The position numbers were made by a program, and so were the translations under genes. This document shows, in pieces, positions 23,576 to 35,699 of a DNA stretch of 64,000 bases. Source of the stretch: Rattus norvegicus (Eukaryota > Chordata > Mammalia > Rodentia > Muridae); contig NC_086034.1 in assembly GCF_036323735.1 (NCBI RefSeq), forward strand, positions 72,841,939 through 72,905,938, in the 5' to 3' direction. The notes beneath the pieces are model-generated. The model saw only the letters and a program-made list of their open reading frames with translations, was not told where the DNA came from and did no database searches. How positions within the stretch are numbered: position 1 is the stretch's first letter; every line of letters starts with the position of its first letter.

Positions 23576-23800
23576 AGGCATAATGTGTATCTTGGGAAAG
23601 TTCCGGAGAAACCGCCATTCTCTCTGGAAGTATTCAAGGGACCCAATGAAAACAATGTCCTTCAGCTCCTGCCGGGTGTAGTTGCTGGCTCTCAGGGGCA
23701 TCACGAAATTCCGGAGCCCCATCAGGGAAGAGTGGGCGTCTCCAAACACGCATGCCACTATGTGGTTCTGAAACTCGTGTGTTGCCTTGTCAGATCGTTT
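23576..23800 (-). CDS. Kcnu1: Kcnu1 exon: N-terminal half of RCK2
   Basis: 225 nt, 75 codons, phase 0-0. Contains HIVACVFGDAHSSLMGLRNF, VMPLRASNYTRQELKDIVFI and REWRFLRNFPKIHIMP. This is the conserved RCK2 Rossmann core (Slo1 HVVVCIFGD, LRNLVMPLRASN). Acceptor CCTCAG|AAACGA, donor ATGCCT|GTAAGT. Confidence 0.97.
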
Positions 23801-24020
23801 CTGAGGATACGCAAGCCGGAGTCAGGTAAATTTTACCATCAAGGTAAGAGTTCCTCGATGAGCCCCACCTCTTTCCCACCCTAACACACTAGATGCCTCC
23901 AGAGCAGAACTTTCATAGACTAATAGAATCTTTCAACTGCTTATAAAGACTGTATAAAGAATGGTACTTATGTATAACTGGTGCAGTATATATCAACCGC
24001 ACTGGTTAGATGTAAGTGTC

Positions 24021-24022
<2 letters not shown>

Positions 24023-24058
<36 letters not shown>

Positions 24059-24165
24059 GTATATATATGTGTATGTGTATATGTATGTACATGTATATGT
24101 ATGTATATGTATATATGTATGTACCATACAAATATATATACACATATATATCATATAATGTAGTA
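24023..24165. repeat. (TA)n/(TATG)n low-complexity tract
   Basis: Perfect (TA) for about 35 bp grading into TATG/TGTA repeats. Open frames across it are artefacts. Confidence 0.95.
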
Positions 24166-24427
24166 TATGATTAAATAAAAGAAACCCAGAGACTTCCAAG
24201 TACCATTGCTAAATTTATCTCTTCAAGAGGACCCAGGAGATTGCATTAAACTGTACATCATGTTGTAATATTCAATGGGTTCTCATAGTGAAATTTCCTT
24301 TTGTATCAAGAATGGTTGGCTCCCGGTAAGTTCATATGACTACATCTAATATACCGAACTGATTTGATAAATTCTTTACCAAAGTCAAGGGAATTCATCA
24401 CGAAGTTAAAACCACTCGATGTTCTTC

Positions 24428-24630
24428 TGATGTTTGGTTCCCAGCACCCACCTTCGGTGGCTCACAACTGCCTGTAACTCCAGATCCAGGGGATCTGATG
24501 CCCTCCTTTGGCCTCACATGTGGAAGATGCATGCACACACAAACACACATGCACACACAAACACACACGCACACACAGAAAGACACTGAGTCAGAGAGAT
24601 GTGCATGCACGCACATGTGCGTGCTTAAAA
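24428..24630 (+). mobile_element. B3 SINE with (CA)-rich tail
   Basis: GTTCCCAGCACCCACCTTCG, GGCTCACAACTGCCTGTAAC and TCCAGGGGATCTGATGCCC followed by CACACA-rich sequence. Confidence 0.8.
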
Positions 24631-25070
24631 AATCATATTTTAAAACTTCATTTGATCCTAAACATTTAATTTATTTCATGCTGTTATCAATAATCGAGCT
24701 TTCTATATCTCTAAATTGGAAACAAAACGACATGGAAGAGACACGTTTAGATTAAGATTTCCCCATAGAGACACATAAAAACTACAAAGTTACTGAAGAC
24801 TTAGAGGGACTACTTTCAAAGAGCAGGCAACTCTTCTGACAGTGGGAAGTGACAGACAGCTTGGTGACAATGTATCGGGAGGGGAGTTTGTATTCTGCCT
24901 GTCTTAGCTGTGTGAGCAAACCAACCGTTTCAACTTTCACGGCCTTCAAGATCTTCGTTTGTTCAAAGTACAGCACTGTTCACCAGGTGTTAGACAACCT
25001 CGATTTTTATTAAACTCCCAGATTGGGTATCTGTTTGCTTATTTAAAATATTTTATTAAGGCATTTTATG

Positions 25071-25074
<4 letters not shown>

Positions 25075-25119
<45 letters not shown>

Positions 25120-25306
25120 ATTGCCTACATGTATGACTGCACTACATGTGTGTATTTTGCCCACAGGCCAGAAGAAGGTATTGGATCGCCTGGAACTGGA
25201 GTTATGGATGGCTGTGAGACATTAGATGGGTACTGGGAACCCAACATGGGTACTTGAGCAGCCAGTGTTCTTGGCTGCTGAGCCATTGCTCTAATGCTCG
25301 TGTGTG

Positions 25307-25359
<53 letters not shown>

Positions 25360-25360
25360 A
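25075..25360 (-). repeat. Two (GT)n tracts flanking a B3 fragment
   Basis: (GT)n at 25075-25118 and 25305-25360. Between them minus-strand B3-like text (GGCCAGAAGAAGGTATTGG, GCTGCTGAGCCATTGCTCT). Confidence 0.8.
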
Positions 25361-25676
25361 CGTGCGTGCACCTGCATGCTTGCATGTGTGCATTCGTGTT
25401 TTGAAATTGCATCTCACAGGTAGCCTTGGTTGGCCTAGAACTCGTGGCCTAGAACTCATTATACAGATCGAGCTGGTCTCCACCTCAGAGGTCCCACCCC
25501 ACCCCACCCCTGCCCCCACCCCCACCCCCATCCCTTCTACAAGATAGTGGCATTGAACTGCTGGAACAGTGTGTGTACTTGAGCACTTTTGAAAACCAAG
25601 GAAATAGTTATAATTATCAGATAGTCATGGATGGGAAGATTACCTGCTTGAGAGCATAACTACATGGACAAGGCTT

Positions 25677-25711
25677 GGGGTCAGGGGTCAGGGGTCAGGG
25701 GTCAGGGGTCG
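25677..25711 (+). repeat. GGGGTCA heptamer array
   Basis: Four perfect GGGGTCA units and a fifth with G at the last base. Equivalent to GGGTCA half-sites spaced by one base. Confidence 0.9.
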
Positions 25712-26135
25712 GGGAGGGCTCAGGGACTCAGGGTAGGCAGTATTTAACAGGTTTTTTTGTTTGTTTTGTTTTGTTTTTTTAGTTACTGTGTTAAGTTGTA
25801 AATATGTAAATTATAGTAAATAACGTTTCTCTGGCACCTTTTGATTTGCTAGGTTTCAGGAAAGCATTGTGGGAAGTATTTTTTTCAGCTAAACGGACCT
25901 CTTAGGCAAAGCGACATGCATTTTAATCCCAGCTCACTACCCAGTCTTTGTGCCAGGCCACATGGCTCAGGGTCTGTGAGGTGTGTGGCCAATATATCTT
26001 TCCTTCCAAATTCATGGTTTACAAAAGAGCTGGGCGCTTCTTATGATTCACAGGTCATTCTCCACCCCACCCACCCCACCCCACCCCGCCCCTGAACAAT
26101 TTCTGTCGCTGGGACTCTGAGGCGTGGTGACCTAC

Positions 26136-26232
26136 CAGAACCACCTTGTCCAAGGGCATTGATCTACACCAGTGAAACATGCCGCTGCTGTCTAGCATGT
26201 CCGAATCATCTGCTGTGTCAACCGGCATGTTC
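26136..26232 (-). CDS. Kcnu1: Kcnu1 exon: SSGMFHWC motif before RCK2
   Basis: 97 nt. Encodes NMPVDTADDSDMLDSSGMFH, then WCRSMPLDKVVL. The DSSGMFHWC motif parallels Slo1 DSTGMFHWC at the entrance to RCK2. Acceptor GCTCAG|GAACAT, donor GTTCTG|GTAGGT. Confidence 0.96.
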
Positions 26233-26359
26233 CTGAGCAGAGAGAGTGGAGAGAAAGTTCAGGGATCTAGGGTGACAACGCTAAGGTCAGAGCCACAGTT
26301 CATCGGCCAGATCCAGTCACATGGTTCCTTCTAACATTAAGGGAGCTGGAGGGCATATT

Positions 26360-28150
26360 GGTGTCTTTCCAGTGAGACACGGCCACCCTCACGGAGAGCT
26401 CAAAAGCAATACCCCACGAGCAAACTTGAGACGTGGGACCACAGGTAAGACCAACTTTTCTGCTCCAAGTGACCTGCCTGGTGAACTCAGGACACAGGCC
26501 CACAGGAACAGCTGAAGACCAGTAGACAGGAAAAACTACACGCCCGAAAGCAGAACACTCTGTTCCCATAACTGGCTGAAAGAAAACAGGAAAACAGGTC
26601 TACAGCACTCCTGACACACAGGCCTATAGGACAGTCTAGCCCCTGTCAGAAATAGCAGAACAAAGTAACACCAGAGATAATCTGATGGTGAGAGGCAAGC
26701 TCAGGAACCCAAGCAACAGAAACCAAGACTACATGGCATCATTGGAGCCCAATTCTCCCACCAAAGCAAACACTGAATATCCAAACACACTAGAAAAGCA
26801 AGATCTAGATTTAAAATCATATTTGATCATGATGCTGGAGGACTTCAAGAAAGACATGAAGAACTCCCTTAGAGAAAGGTAGGAAAACATAAATAAACAA
26901 GTTGAAGCCTATAGGAATCACAAAAATCCCTGAAAGAATTCCAGGAAAACACAATCAAACAGTTGAAGGAATTAAAAATGGAAATAGAAGCAATCAAGAA
27001 AGCACACAGGGAAACAACCCTGGATATAGAAAACCAAAGGAAGAGACAAGGAGCCGTAGATACAAGCATCACCAACAGAATACAAGAGATAGAAGAGAGA
27101 ATCTCAGGAGCAGAAGATTCCATAGAAATCATCAACACAACTGTCAAAGATAATGTAAAACGGAAAAAGCTACTGGTCCAAAACATACAGGACATCCAGG
27201 ACTCAATGAGAAGATCAAACCTAAGGATAATAGGTATAGAAGAGAGTGAAGACTCCCAGCTCAAAGGACCAGTAAATATCTTCAACAAAATCATAGAAGA
27301 AAACTTCCCTAACCTAAAGAAAGAGATGCCCATAAACATACAAGAAGCCTACAGAACTCCAAATAGATTGGACCAGAAAAGAAACTCCTCCCGTCACATA
27401 ATAGTCAAAACACCAAATGCACAAAATAAAGAAAGAATATTAAAAGCAGTAAGGGAAAAAGGTCAAGTAACATATAAAGACAGACCTATCAGAATCACAC
27501 CAGACTTCTCGCCAGAGACTATGAAAGCCAGAAGATCCTGGACAGATGTCATACAGACCCTAAGAGAGCACAAATGCCAGCCCAGGTTACTGTATCCTGC
27601 AAAACTCTCAATTAACATAGATGGAGAAACCAAGATATTCCATGACAAAACCAAATTTACACAATATCTTTCTACAAATCCAGCACTATAAAGGATACTA
27701 AATGGTAAAGCCCAACATAAGGAGGTAAGCTACACCCTAGAAGAAGCAAGAAACTAATCATCTTGGCAACAAAACAAGGAGAAGAAAAGCACACAAATAT
27801 AACCTCACATCCAAATATGAATATAACAGGAAACAATGATCACTATTCCTTAATATCTCTCAACATCAGTGGTCTCAACTCCCCAATAAAAAGACATAGA
27901 TTAACAAACTGGATACGCAATGAGGACCCTGCATTCTGCTGCCTACAGGAAACACACCTCAGAGACAAAGACAGACACTACCTCAGAGTGAAAGGCTGGA
28001 AAACAACTTTCCAAGCAAATGGTCGGAAGAAGCAAGCTGGAGTAGCCATTCTAATATCAGATAAAATCAATTTCCAACTAAAAGTCATCAAAAAAGATAA
28101 GGAAGGACAGACACTTCATATTCATCAAAGGAAAAATCCACCAAGATGAA
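26360..28150 (+). mobile_element. Rat L1: 5' UTR, broken ORF1, start of ORF2
   Basis: 5' UTR text (ACAGGAAAAACTACACGCCC, GAAATAGCAGAACAAAGTAA) precedes ORF1. ORF1 begins at 26685 (MVRGKLRNPSNRNQDY), is stopped by TAG near 26880 and changes frame before 26963. From there the coiled coil, RRM and C-terminal domain remain open to 27691 (NLRIIGIEESED, RPIRITPDFS, YPAKLSI). ORF2 follows at about 27763 with the endonuclease start (LISLNISGLNSPIKRHRL, CCLQETHL) and is lost after about 28150 with a shifted frame. Non-functional copy lying inside a Kcnu1 intron, sense opposite to the gene. Confidence 0.95.
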
Positions 28151-30050
28151 CTTCCAGTGAGACACAACTTGACAACCCAAAAGTACAAACAGAACATTTC
28201 CATCTCTGCTGGGGACTTTGAAGACCTTTTCCTGTGTTTTATGGTTGAAACTAATAACGTGTAAAGCTTCCACTTAAGGCTCAGGTAGAGGATGCTCTTG
28301 CTTGAAATACCCAACTCTCATTCCCTCCCATATAGAGACTGGTGGGACACAGCAAATTAGGTCCAGAGAAATGTGAGAGGCAAGATCTGAGGTAGAGAGA
28401 CCCACCCCTGTAGGTGTTTGCACTGCTGGGACCACAATCAAGGCTGAACTCAGTGGCCAGAATGGAGAACAGAGCAGAACCATGATCACAGAGCCAGGAG
28501 AAGCATATGGATCAGCAAAGTTCATCACCCTACCCTCCAACCCCCAGCAGCTCTCTAGTGGCCAGGATCATGGGAAGAGCACAGCCGTGATGCAGCAGAC
28601 ACAGAACCCAACAGGCAGAGTGAGTTATAACAGAAAAGGGCCTCAGGAGCTTGATGTCGTGATTGGCCATGCTGGTCCTCTCCGCACCCCCACCATTCCC
28701 AGCTAAGCAGAAACGCAGGAGTAGCAGGGAGAAGGCTGAGTATGGTGGAGGCTGAACCCCATCACTGGTGAGGACAGTGGAAGCAGTATCAGAAAAGGGG
28801 TCCAGGAGCGCGACACTGCGAGATCAGGCAATGCTCACCACCTCCCCACCCCACCACTTCCAGGATGAACAATGAACCAGGACCGAGGGAAGAACAGGGG
28901 GACACAGGATGAGCCACATAGACTGTGCAAACTGCAGCAGAAGTGGAACATGTCTCTCCGAGAGATCTAAAGACAGGGTTGGTATTCATACCTTGCTTTA
29001 AAACTTATCAACAGAAATGAACTAAATATCAACTTTAAAGATATCTGTCCTCTTCCAGGCATAGTAGTTCATACCTTTAATCCCGGGATGGGAGGCAGAA
29101 GCAGGGGCATTTCTGTGAGTTTGAGACCACCATGGTCTACACGGTAAGACTTTGTTTCAAAACAAAACAAAATAAAAACAAAACAAACAAACGAACAAAA
29201 CAGATATGGGTCTCCTGGATCTGTCTGGAGCAGAGAGTGAAATACCTTCGGGAGCCCCAGCCTGATTCAGGATAGATGGATAAGGACACCTCAAGCAATC
29301 GTCTTCTGGCATTTGTGCCTTGGTCCCTTTCCTTGTTCATCACACAGAATAGAAAAATGAAGGGCAAAGGATACCCCACCCAGCTCACCACCATACAGCC
29401 CAGCACCGGTGGAGCGGAAGACACTGAGAGGCCCGTGCCCCACTGAGACGAACAAGGAAGTGGTGGGTGGGAGAGAATGAGAGGCAAATCCATGCGTGCA
29501 CAGTGAATAGTGGGTGCTGAGGAAAAACAGCCTGATAAGAGCAGCCTACACAGCTGCCCAAGGCCATGGTGAGGTCACTGGCCCGGCTGCTCCAGGCGGC
29601 CATATTGATGTTGGAGCGCTGTACAGAGCTAATCCCACCCTGCGCCTTGGCTGCCTGGGAGAGCTAGCCCCACTCCTCGCTGGCTGCACTTGGAGAGTAA
29701 GCCCTTCACCTTACCTGGGCAGTGGGCGGGGGTTTGTGGTTGGGGGAGCCAGACCCGAGGGCTTGAGCACAGGAGGGCAAGCGAGCCTGAGAGTGACCCC
29801 AGACCTCAAAGGCTATGCAGTGGTGAGAGCATAACAGAGATTAGCTCCTCCTTCCCCTGAACCTCGCTACCTGCAGCAGGCAGGAGACCCTGCCCCACCT
29901 CTTGCCTGGGCAAAGTGGGAGAGCTGGCCCTAGCAGTGTGGATGCAGGAGAGTTGGCCGACTGAGCAAAACAGCTACTACCCAGGCCTAGAGCCAGGCCC
30001 ACCCCAACATCCACCCCATTGATGAACTGCTGAAGTGTGTGAAGAATTAA
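28151..30050. repeat. GC-rich, probably L1 5'-UTR-like DNA, with a B1
   Basis: GC-rich sequence with several CATGGGAAGAGC and GGGAGAGCTGGCCC-like phrases, reminiscent of rodent Lx 5' regions, but I cannot name it firmly. A B1 SINE (plus) is at 29057-29165 (CCTTTAATCCCGGGATGGGA). Open frames at 28482-28706 and 29514-29834 have no recognisable domain. Confidence 0.4.
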
Positions 30051-30291
30051 AGCTACAGGGTCTCCAGGACACAGGGCAACAACAGGATATCGAAGAAAAG
30101 CCCAGGTGAGGATCCAGTATTGATAGCGTAACAGAAGCCAGACGCTTCAAAACAGACCAATGACTCATTGCAATAAAGCTGTTTGCTTGTAGTGTACTTT
30201 CTACACCTAGAAGCCATCGGGCACAATGCCCACTTAGCACAGTACTCAACAAACACCTATTTACCAACTATCTTTAAAGAGTAAAATACCC

Positions 30292-30337
30292 AAGGCCCTG
30301 GGTTCAGTCCCCAGCTCCGGAAAAAAGAAAAAAAAAA
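30292..30337 (+). mobile_element. 5'-truncated ID SINE with 16-bp TSD
   Basis: Only the 3' part of ID (AGGCCCTGGGTTCAGTCCCC to the A-rich tail), flanked on both sides by AAGAGTAAAATACCCA. Confidence 0.93.
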
Positions 30338-30900
30338 AAGAGTAAAATACCCACATCCTCCTGTTTGGCTGTTGGAAACAGTGGGGCCAAATCCTAATAC
30401 CTGAGCCACCAGGGCACCTTTCCTTTATCTAATCCCTGGTCCTTCCCCACTGACGACAACATCCGTCATTTCAAAAAAGGCTAAAAGAGAAGGCAAGAAA
30501 GTTCTCACAGCTTTGCATTTCTCTCTGAAGACGGCACGTTTGGTATCTGAGACCTATGAAGCCAGCCCCACCTTTAATCTCGGGTCTCACAGCGTGCGTA
30601 CTGTGACAGAAGCTACAACCAAAGGAATCGTTTTGAGATAACCAATTTCATTCACTTTAGCTAAATATTCAGAAATCAGATTATCGGGTCACGTGTATAT
30701 TTTGTTCTTGAAAGACTTTCATATTGTTTTATATAGAGGTTATAGGAGTGACGTTCTTAATATACTTAATGTCGTGCAATCGTTTAAAAATCTAACACAT
30801 TGGGCATATAATATGTCATCGTCATAGTTTATGTTCAGTTGATAACACAGTATTTACCATTAGGTGATCTCAATTCTTAATCGTTACAAAGATCTTCCTA

Positions 30901-31000
30901 GGGGTTGGGGATTTGGCTCAGTGGTAGAGCGCTTGCCTAGGAAGCGCAAGGTCCTGGGTTCGATCCCCAGCCCGGAAAAAAAGAAAAGAAAAGAAAAAAA
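30901..31000 (+). mobile_element. ID SINE with TSD
   Basis: Full-length ID with an AAAAG-rich tail, flanked by AAAGATCTTCCTA on both sides. Confidence 0.96.
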
Positions 31001-31112
31001 AAAGATCTTCCTAGATGATTATTCTCGATGAGCTGAAATGTTGCCTACATATTATATTACAGAGTTAATTTCATTCCAATTAGGAATGATAAACCTTTTA
31101 GATTGACCTGCT

Positions 31113-31510
31113 GTACTGGCTGGTTCTGTGTGTCAACTCGACAAAAGCTGGAGTCATCACAGAGAAAGGAGCCTCCCTTGAGGAAAGACCTCCGTGAGAT
31201 CCAGCTGTAAGGCATTTTCTCAACTACTGATCAAGGGTGGGAGGGCCCATTATGGGTGGTGCCATCCCTAGGCTGGTGGTCTTGAGTTCTATAAGAAAGC
31301 AGGCTAAACAAAGCAGGGGAAGCAAGCCAGTAAGCAGCATCCCTCCATGGCCTCTGCATCGGCTCCTGCTTCCTGACCTGCTTGAGTTCCAGTCCTGACT
31401 TCCTTTGGTAATGAACACCAATGTGGATGTGTAAGCTGAATAAACCCTTTCCTCCCCAACTCGCTTCGTGGTCATGATGTTTGTGCAGGAATAGAAACCC
31501 TGACTAAGGC
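31113..31510 (-). repeat. Unnamed dispersed repeat
   Basis: TACTGGCTGGTTCTGTGTGT, GAGGAAAGACCTCCGTGAGA and GGTGGGAGGGCCCATTATGG. Complementary in sense to 20200-20570. Confidence 0.65.
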
Positions 31511-32095
31511 ACCTGCTTTTTAAAAGAAACTAAACAAGTCTTCCTCCATCTTGCTTTTGCTATGGTCTGACCTTCCCCCACCCCCGCTCGCCCCAGCACA
31601 GCTGTAGCCATTTTATTCCAGGCCTGACAGCTGTTACATACGGTTGCTGTAACATGCCTGCCAAGTCATGGACACAGAAAAATAACTTGATTCAGACTAG
31701 AGTCATGCTGGCCACATACCCTATTTGTTCTGTATGTTCTAAATATTCTGTATGAGGTTTGCTAATCTTAAATTCCACAAAGCTTTACATAGGACTCATC
31801 AAATCAAAGGACAATAAGAACTGCTATGTCTGAAACAGCTTGAGTCAGAGCTGACCACTGGGCAACCCTTCCTGTACCTACATATGAGCTCACTGCAGTC
31901 TTTGCGGCTGACACTGAAGAATGCTACTAATAAACCAAAAAGCTATGATTATAACACTCACTCTCTGTTATCTCAATTCTGAAATTCCCATGCCCTCCCC
32001 CTTACTCAGGATCAATCAGCTTAAAGCTTAGCTGATAATACTTTGCCTAGGAAGCCAATTGCTCCCCTCCTTGCCCTTTAAACCTTTGAACCTGT

Positions 32096-32172
32096 TTTTT
32101 GTTGTTGTTGGTGGTTTTTTTTTGTTTTGTTTTTTGTTTTTTGTTTTTTTTGTTTTTTTTTTTTTGTTTTTC
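32096..32172. repeat. (GTT)n/T-rich low-complexity tract
   Basis: Runs of T broken by single G; no coding content. Confidence 0.9.
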
Positions 32173-32242
32173 CTATAAAAAAGTCTACCCTGAGAGCAAT
32201 TAGGCTTCCAAGTCCTTTTTGCAGTAAGGAACATTCAGTATT

Positions 32243-32331
32243 TTTTTTTTCTTTTTTCGGAGCTGGGGACCGAACCCAGGGCCTTGCGCTTGCTAGGCAA
32301 GCGCTCTACCACTGAGCTAAATCTCCAACCC
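32243..32331 (-). mobile_element. ID SINE, minus, with TSD
   Basis: Complete ID flanked by AGGAACATTCAGTATT on both sides. Confidence 0.97.
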
Positions 32332-33049
32332 AGGAACATTCAGTATTAAGATGTGCGTTCAACAAACTAATCTTGCTAGTCTGAGATCAGTGTTTGTATG
32401 GTTTGAGTGGCGATTCCTGAACCCCGACACTTTCTGGTTAATAAATTTTTTTCTATGCTCTTGAGACAAGGGTATCGTGCAGGCTGACCTCAAACACACT
32501 GTGTTGACAAGACTAACCTTGAATTTCCGGTCTTCCCAAATGCTAGGATTACAAGCAAATGCCAAGATGTCCAGTTCTATGTGGTGCTAGAAATCAAGCT
32601 CAGGGTTTTGCCCTAGGGCAACCCTAGTGGCTTAGCCACAGGAACACCTTCAGGCAGTGATTTAAATACAGGGATGGAGAGAAAAGGGAGCAGAGGACGG
32701 GGGATTCTTTGGGCTCACCTTGCAGGTTTAAAAACTTAGGCAATCTCTTTATCCATTTGATAACAAACATGCTAATTGGGAATAGCTAAAAATTAGCTCT
32801 AACTTTCATTACGGAGTACCTGACAGATTGACCTGAAAGAAAGTTGGGTGGCCAACGTTGAATTATTACTGGCCCAGAGATCTGAGCAATGGTAGGAAAA
32901 ACGTATATAGGACTGGACTGAAGCTGAGGTGGGATTTCTTTGTAAACAGCCACTTCATTGGTCTGTGGAGGAACTAAGAAAGCAAGTGTTTTACTCCAAG
33001 TCGAGCTGGTATCGCCGAGTGGCACAACATTATATCCTGGGGTCCTTAC

Positions 33050-33161
33050 CTGGTTGTTAAAATGGTGACTGAGCTCGTCTGTTCTCTTGAAATAGAAGTG
33101 TAAATTTCTGCAGTGGGGGCGAATTCGTTCAAGCTGCTTTGCATCACCATGATGGTTGGCG
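33050..33161 (-). CDS. Kcnu1: Kcnu1 exon: variable inter-RCK linker
   Basis: 112 nt. Encodes APTIMVMQSSLNEFAPTAEI, then YTSISREQTSSVTILTT plus part of Arg. It is a Ser/Thr-rich, low-conservation linker and was identified from APTIMVM and the EQ-S--TI-T pattern of mouse Slo3. Acceptor CTTGCAG|CGCCAA, donor ACCAG|GTAAGG. Confidence 0.92.
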
Positions 33162-33351
33162 CTGCAAGAACACAGCGACCTCAGTGAGTGGGCACGTCAC
33201 CGGGCACATCATCTGTCACCTCTGTCCTGGGGACTTTTTAACTGTTCTCCATGGACGGAGTCATTTATAGGCACCTGCCTAGGAAGACTCTGGGAATCCC
33301 TAGCTAGTCTGAAAAGGATACATTATAGCCAAGTCTTTGGTTTCCATCTAG

Positions 33352-33592
33352 AGCAGTGGTTCTCAATCTTCCTAAGACTGGGCAGGACCCTTTCCTCATG
33401 TTGTGGTGACCCCTCCCCCAAACAAAATTATTTTTATTGCTACAGCATGACTGTAATTTTGCTACTGTTATGAATCATAATGTAAACATCTGATGCACAG
33501 TTTGTCTTAGGCGACCCCTGTGAAAGGGGTTGTTCAACTTCCAAAGGGGTCGCAACCCACAGGTTGAGGGTCACTGCTCTGTAGTCTCAGAC
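33352..33592. mobile_element. URR1 hAT-type DNA element
   Basis: Begins CAGTGGTTCTCAATCTTCCT and ends CAGGTTGAGGGTCACTGCT, with terminal inverted repeats and internal ATGAATCATAATGTAAACAT. A rodent non-autonomous hAT-Charlie element. Confidence 0.85.
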
Positions 33593-33835
33593 TGCACAGG
33601 CTGCAAATCCACCTGGCACGCGAGAGTAAATATCTCTGAGTTATTCCTGCACCTTAGTATCTTTTCCAAGGGGCAGAGTCTGGAGTTACCTTAGAACTCA
33701 CAAAGCTTAACTACACAAGCCCTCCTCCTTCCTGCCCTCACTGGCCAGGTTCTGACTCACTGTGGTCAGGCATCACCTTTTGAGGGCCCTTTGATGACCT
33801 AGTTAAGCTTTTTGTTTTATTTTGTTTGTTTTGTT

Positions 33836-33990
33836 TTATTTTTCAAGACAGGATTTCTTTGTGCAGTCCTGACTGCCCTGGAACTAGCTCTGTAGACCAG
33901 GCTGTACTAAAACTCACAGAGACCTGCCTGCCTCTGCGTCCCAAGGGCTGGGATCAAAGGCATGTGGGGTCACCTCCAGGCTTAATTTAG
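33836..33990 (-). mobile_element. B1 SINE, minus
   Basis: TCAAGACAGGATTTCTTTGT, CTGGAACTAGCTCTGTAGAC and GGGCTGGGATCAAAGGCATG. Confidence 0.92.
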
Positions 33991-34085
33991 ACTTTTGAAG
34001 AGTCTTGATCTTTCAAGGATATGTCTCAAACTGCTTGGGAATTTCCACATATTGAAGAAATAATTAAAAAAAAAAACCTAATAAT

Positions 34086-34268
34086 TTGGGCTGGAGAGAT
34101 GGCTCAGAGGTTAAGAGAACTGACTGCTCTTCCAGAGGTCCTGAGTTCAATTCCCAGCATCCACATGGTGGCTCACAACCATCTGTAATGGAATCCAATG
34201 GCCTCTGCTGGTGTGTCTGAAGACAGCTACAGTGTACTCATATAAATAAAATAAATCTTAAAAAAAAA
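34086..34268 (+). mobile_element. B2 SINE
   Basis: GGGCTGGAGAGATGGCTCAG to GTCTGAAGACAGCTACAGTG and an (ATAAA)-rich tail; close to consensus. Confidence 0.97.
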
Positions 34269-34689
34269 TAATAGTTTTCTCTTCTGCAAAAAAAATGAGA
34301 AGGAACACACCATGACTTTTAAGGATGTTCATGAGAGTAAATACAAGAATATTTAAAATCAGTAGACTAAAGGAACAACATTGAGATGCTACAAGATGGG
34401 GCAAGGAACACAGGAGACACATTTTTTTCCCTGTACCCATATTCTGCTAATCAGTCATGCTAATCTCCTCTTGAAACTCTGTTCAACTTTATTAGTTTAT
34501 GTTATTTATCTCTCCATCCATCCATCTGTCTGTCTGTCTGCCTTTCTATGGCTGACAGTGTACAAGTAATTATTTTCGCATATTTCGGGACAGAAGAGAG
34601 GAATGGCTTCCTGCTCTCAAAGTAAACCATTAATATCATGGCACAGTTTACTAGGGTTTTCCAGTGGATACCTTAAGGAAGATTTCTAT

Positions 34690-35045
34690 ATAAACCATGG
34701 TGGTGCTCTGAATAAAAACGGTCCCCATGGACATAGATTTGGATGTGTGGTCACCAGGGAGGGGACGGGAGGCTTGCTGGATCAAGTGTGACTTTGTTGG
34801 AGGAAATGCGTCACTGGGGTGGGCTTTGAGGTTTCAGATGCTCAAGCCAGGCCCAGTGTCTCTCTCTTCTTGCTGCCTGCGGATCCAGATGTAGAACTCT
34901 CAGTTCCCTCTTCAGCACCAACCGTGTCCTCCTGCGTGCCGCCATGCTTCCTGCCATGTAAGCTCACTAACTGGCTGACTATTGTCCTTTATAAGAGTTG
35001 CCTTGGTCATGGTGCCTGTTCACAGCAGTAAACCCCTAACTAAGG
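34690..35045 (+). repeat. Unnamed dispersed repeat 3' part
   Basis: GTCACTGGGGTGGGCTTTGA, GCCATGCTTCCTGCCATG and GAGTTGCCTTGGTCATGG through CCCTAACTAAGGCA. Confidence 0.65.
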
Positions 35046-35534
35046 CAACAATTATACATCGAAAAAGGAGGGCGCGGAAAATTGATATGAGAGCAGTGAA
35101 GGTTGAAAGAAATTAAAGTCCTACCATTAGGGCCAACATTTTAGTGTCTTTCTTTTCTTTGTTGAGGAATCACTTTTTCAAAGGTTTCCAAAGAGGAAAA
35201 TGGAGTTTCCTAAAAACACATGCATAATGCTTAAGATTTGCATCTTAACATGACCTAGACTAACCTAGGAGACAAGGTTGAAGACGTAGATGCTGTGAGC
35301 ATTGTATAGATTAGGATGCCTGAGTTGGGAAGACCCATTCTTAACTGTAGGTGGCCCGATGCTAGGGACAGGGCTGGGGACTGATTAAGAACAAGACATC
35401 AAGCTCATCGTTAGCATTCGCCACCTCTCTGTTTCCTCACTATGAACATGTAGCCAGCTGCCTCACCATTCCCACAGCTAGGATTTACTCACCACAATGA
35501 ACCGTATCCTTGAATGGTGACCCAAGGTAAGTCC

Positions 35535-35636
35535 GTCCTTCCTTCCTTTCTTCCTTCCTTCCTTCCTTCCTTCCTTCCTTCCTTCCCCCCTCCCTCACTC
35601 CCTCCCTTCCTTCTGCCTTCTCTCCCTTCCTCCCTT
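35535..35636. repeat. (CTTC)n/(CCCT)n tract
   Basis: CTTC tetranucleotide repeats grading into CCCTCCC-rich sequence. Confidence 0.93.
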
Positions 35637-35699
35637 AAGTTGCTTTGCCACAGAAATAAATTAACTAACAGGGAAAAATGGTACCAAGAAGTAGAGTTG

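Noticed and set aside
29514..29834. Open frame in GC-rich DNA as a possible small gene
   Set aside because: Surrounding text resembles rodent L1 5' regions; no conserved motif, and several overlapping frames are open simply because of base composition.
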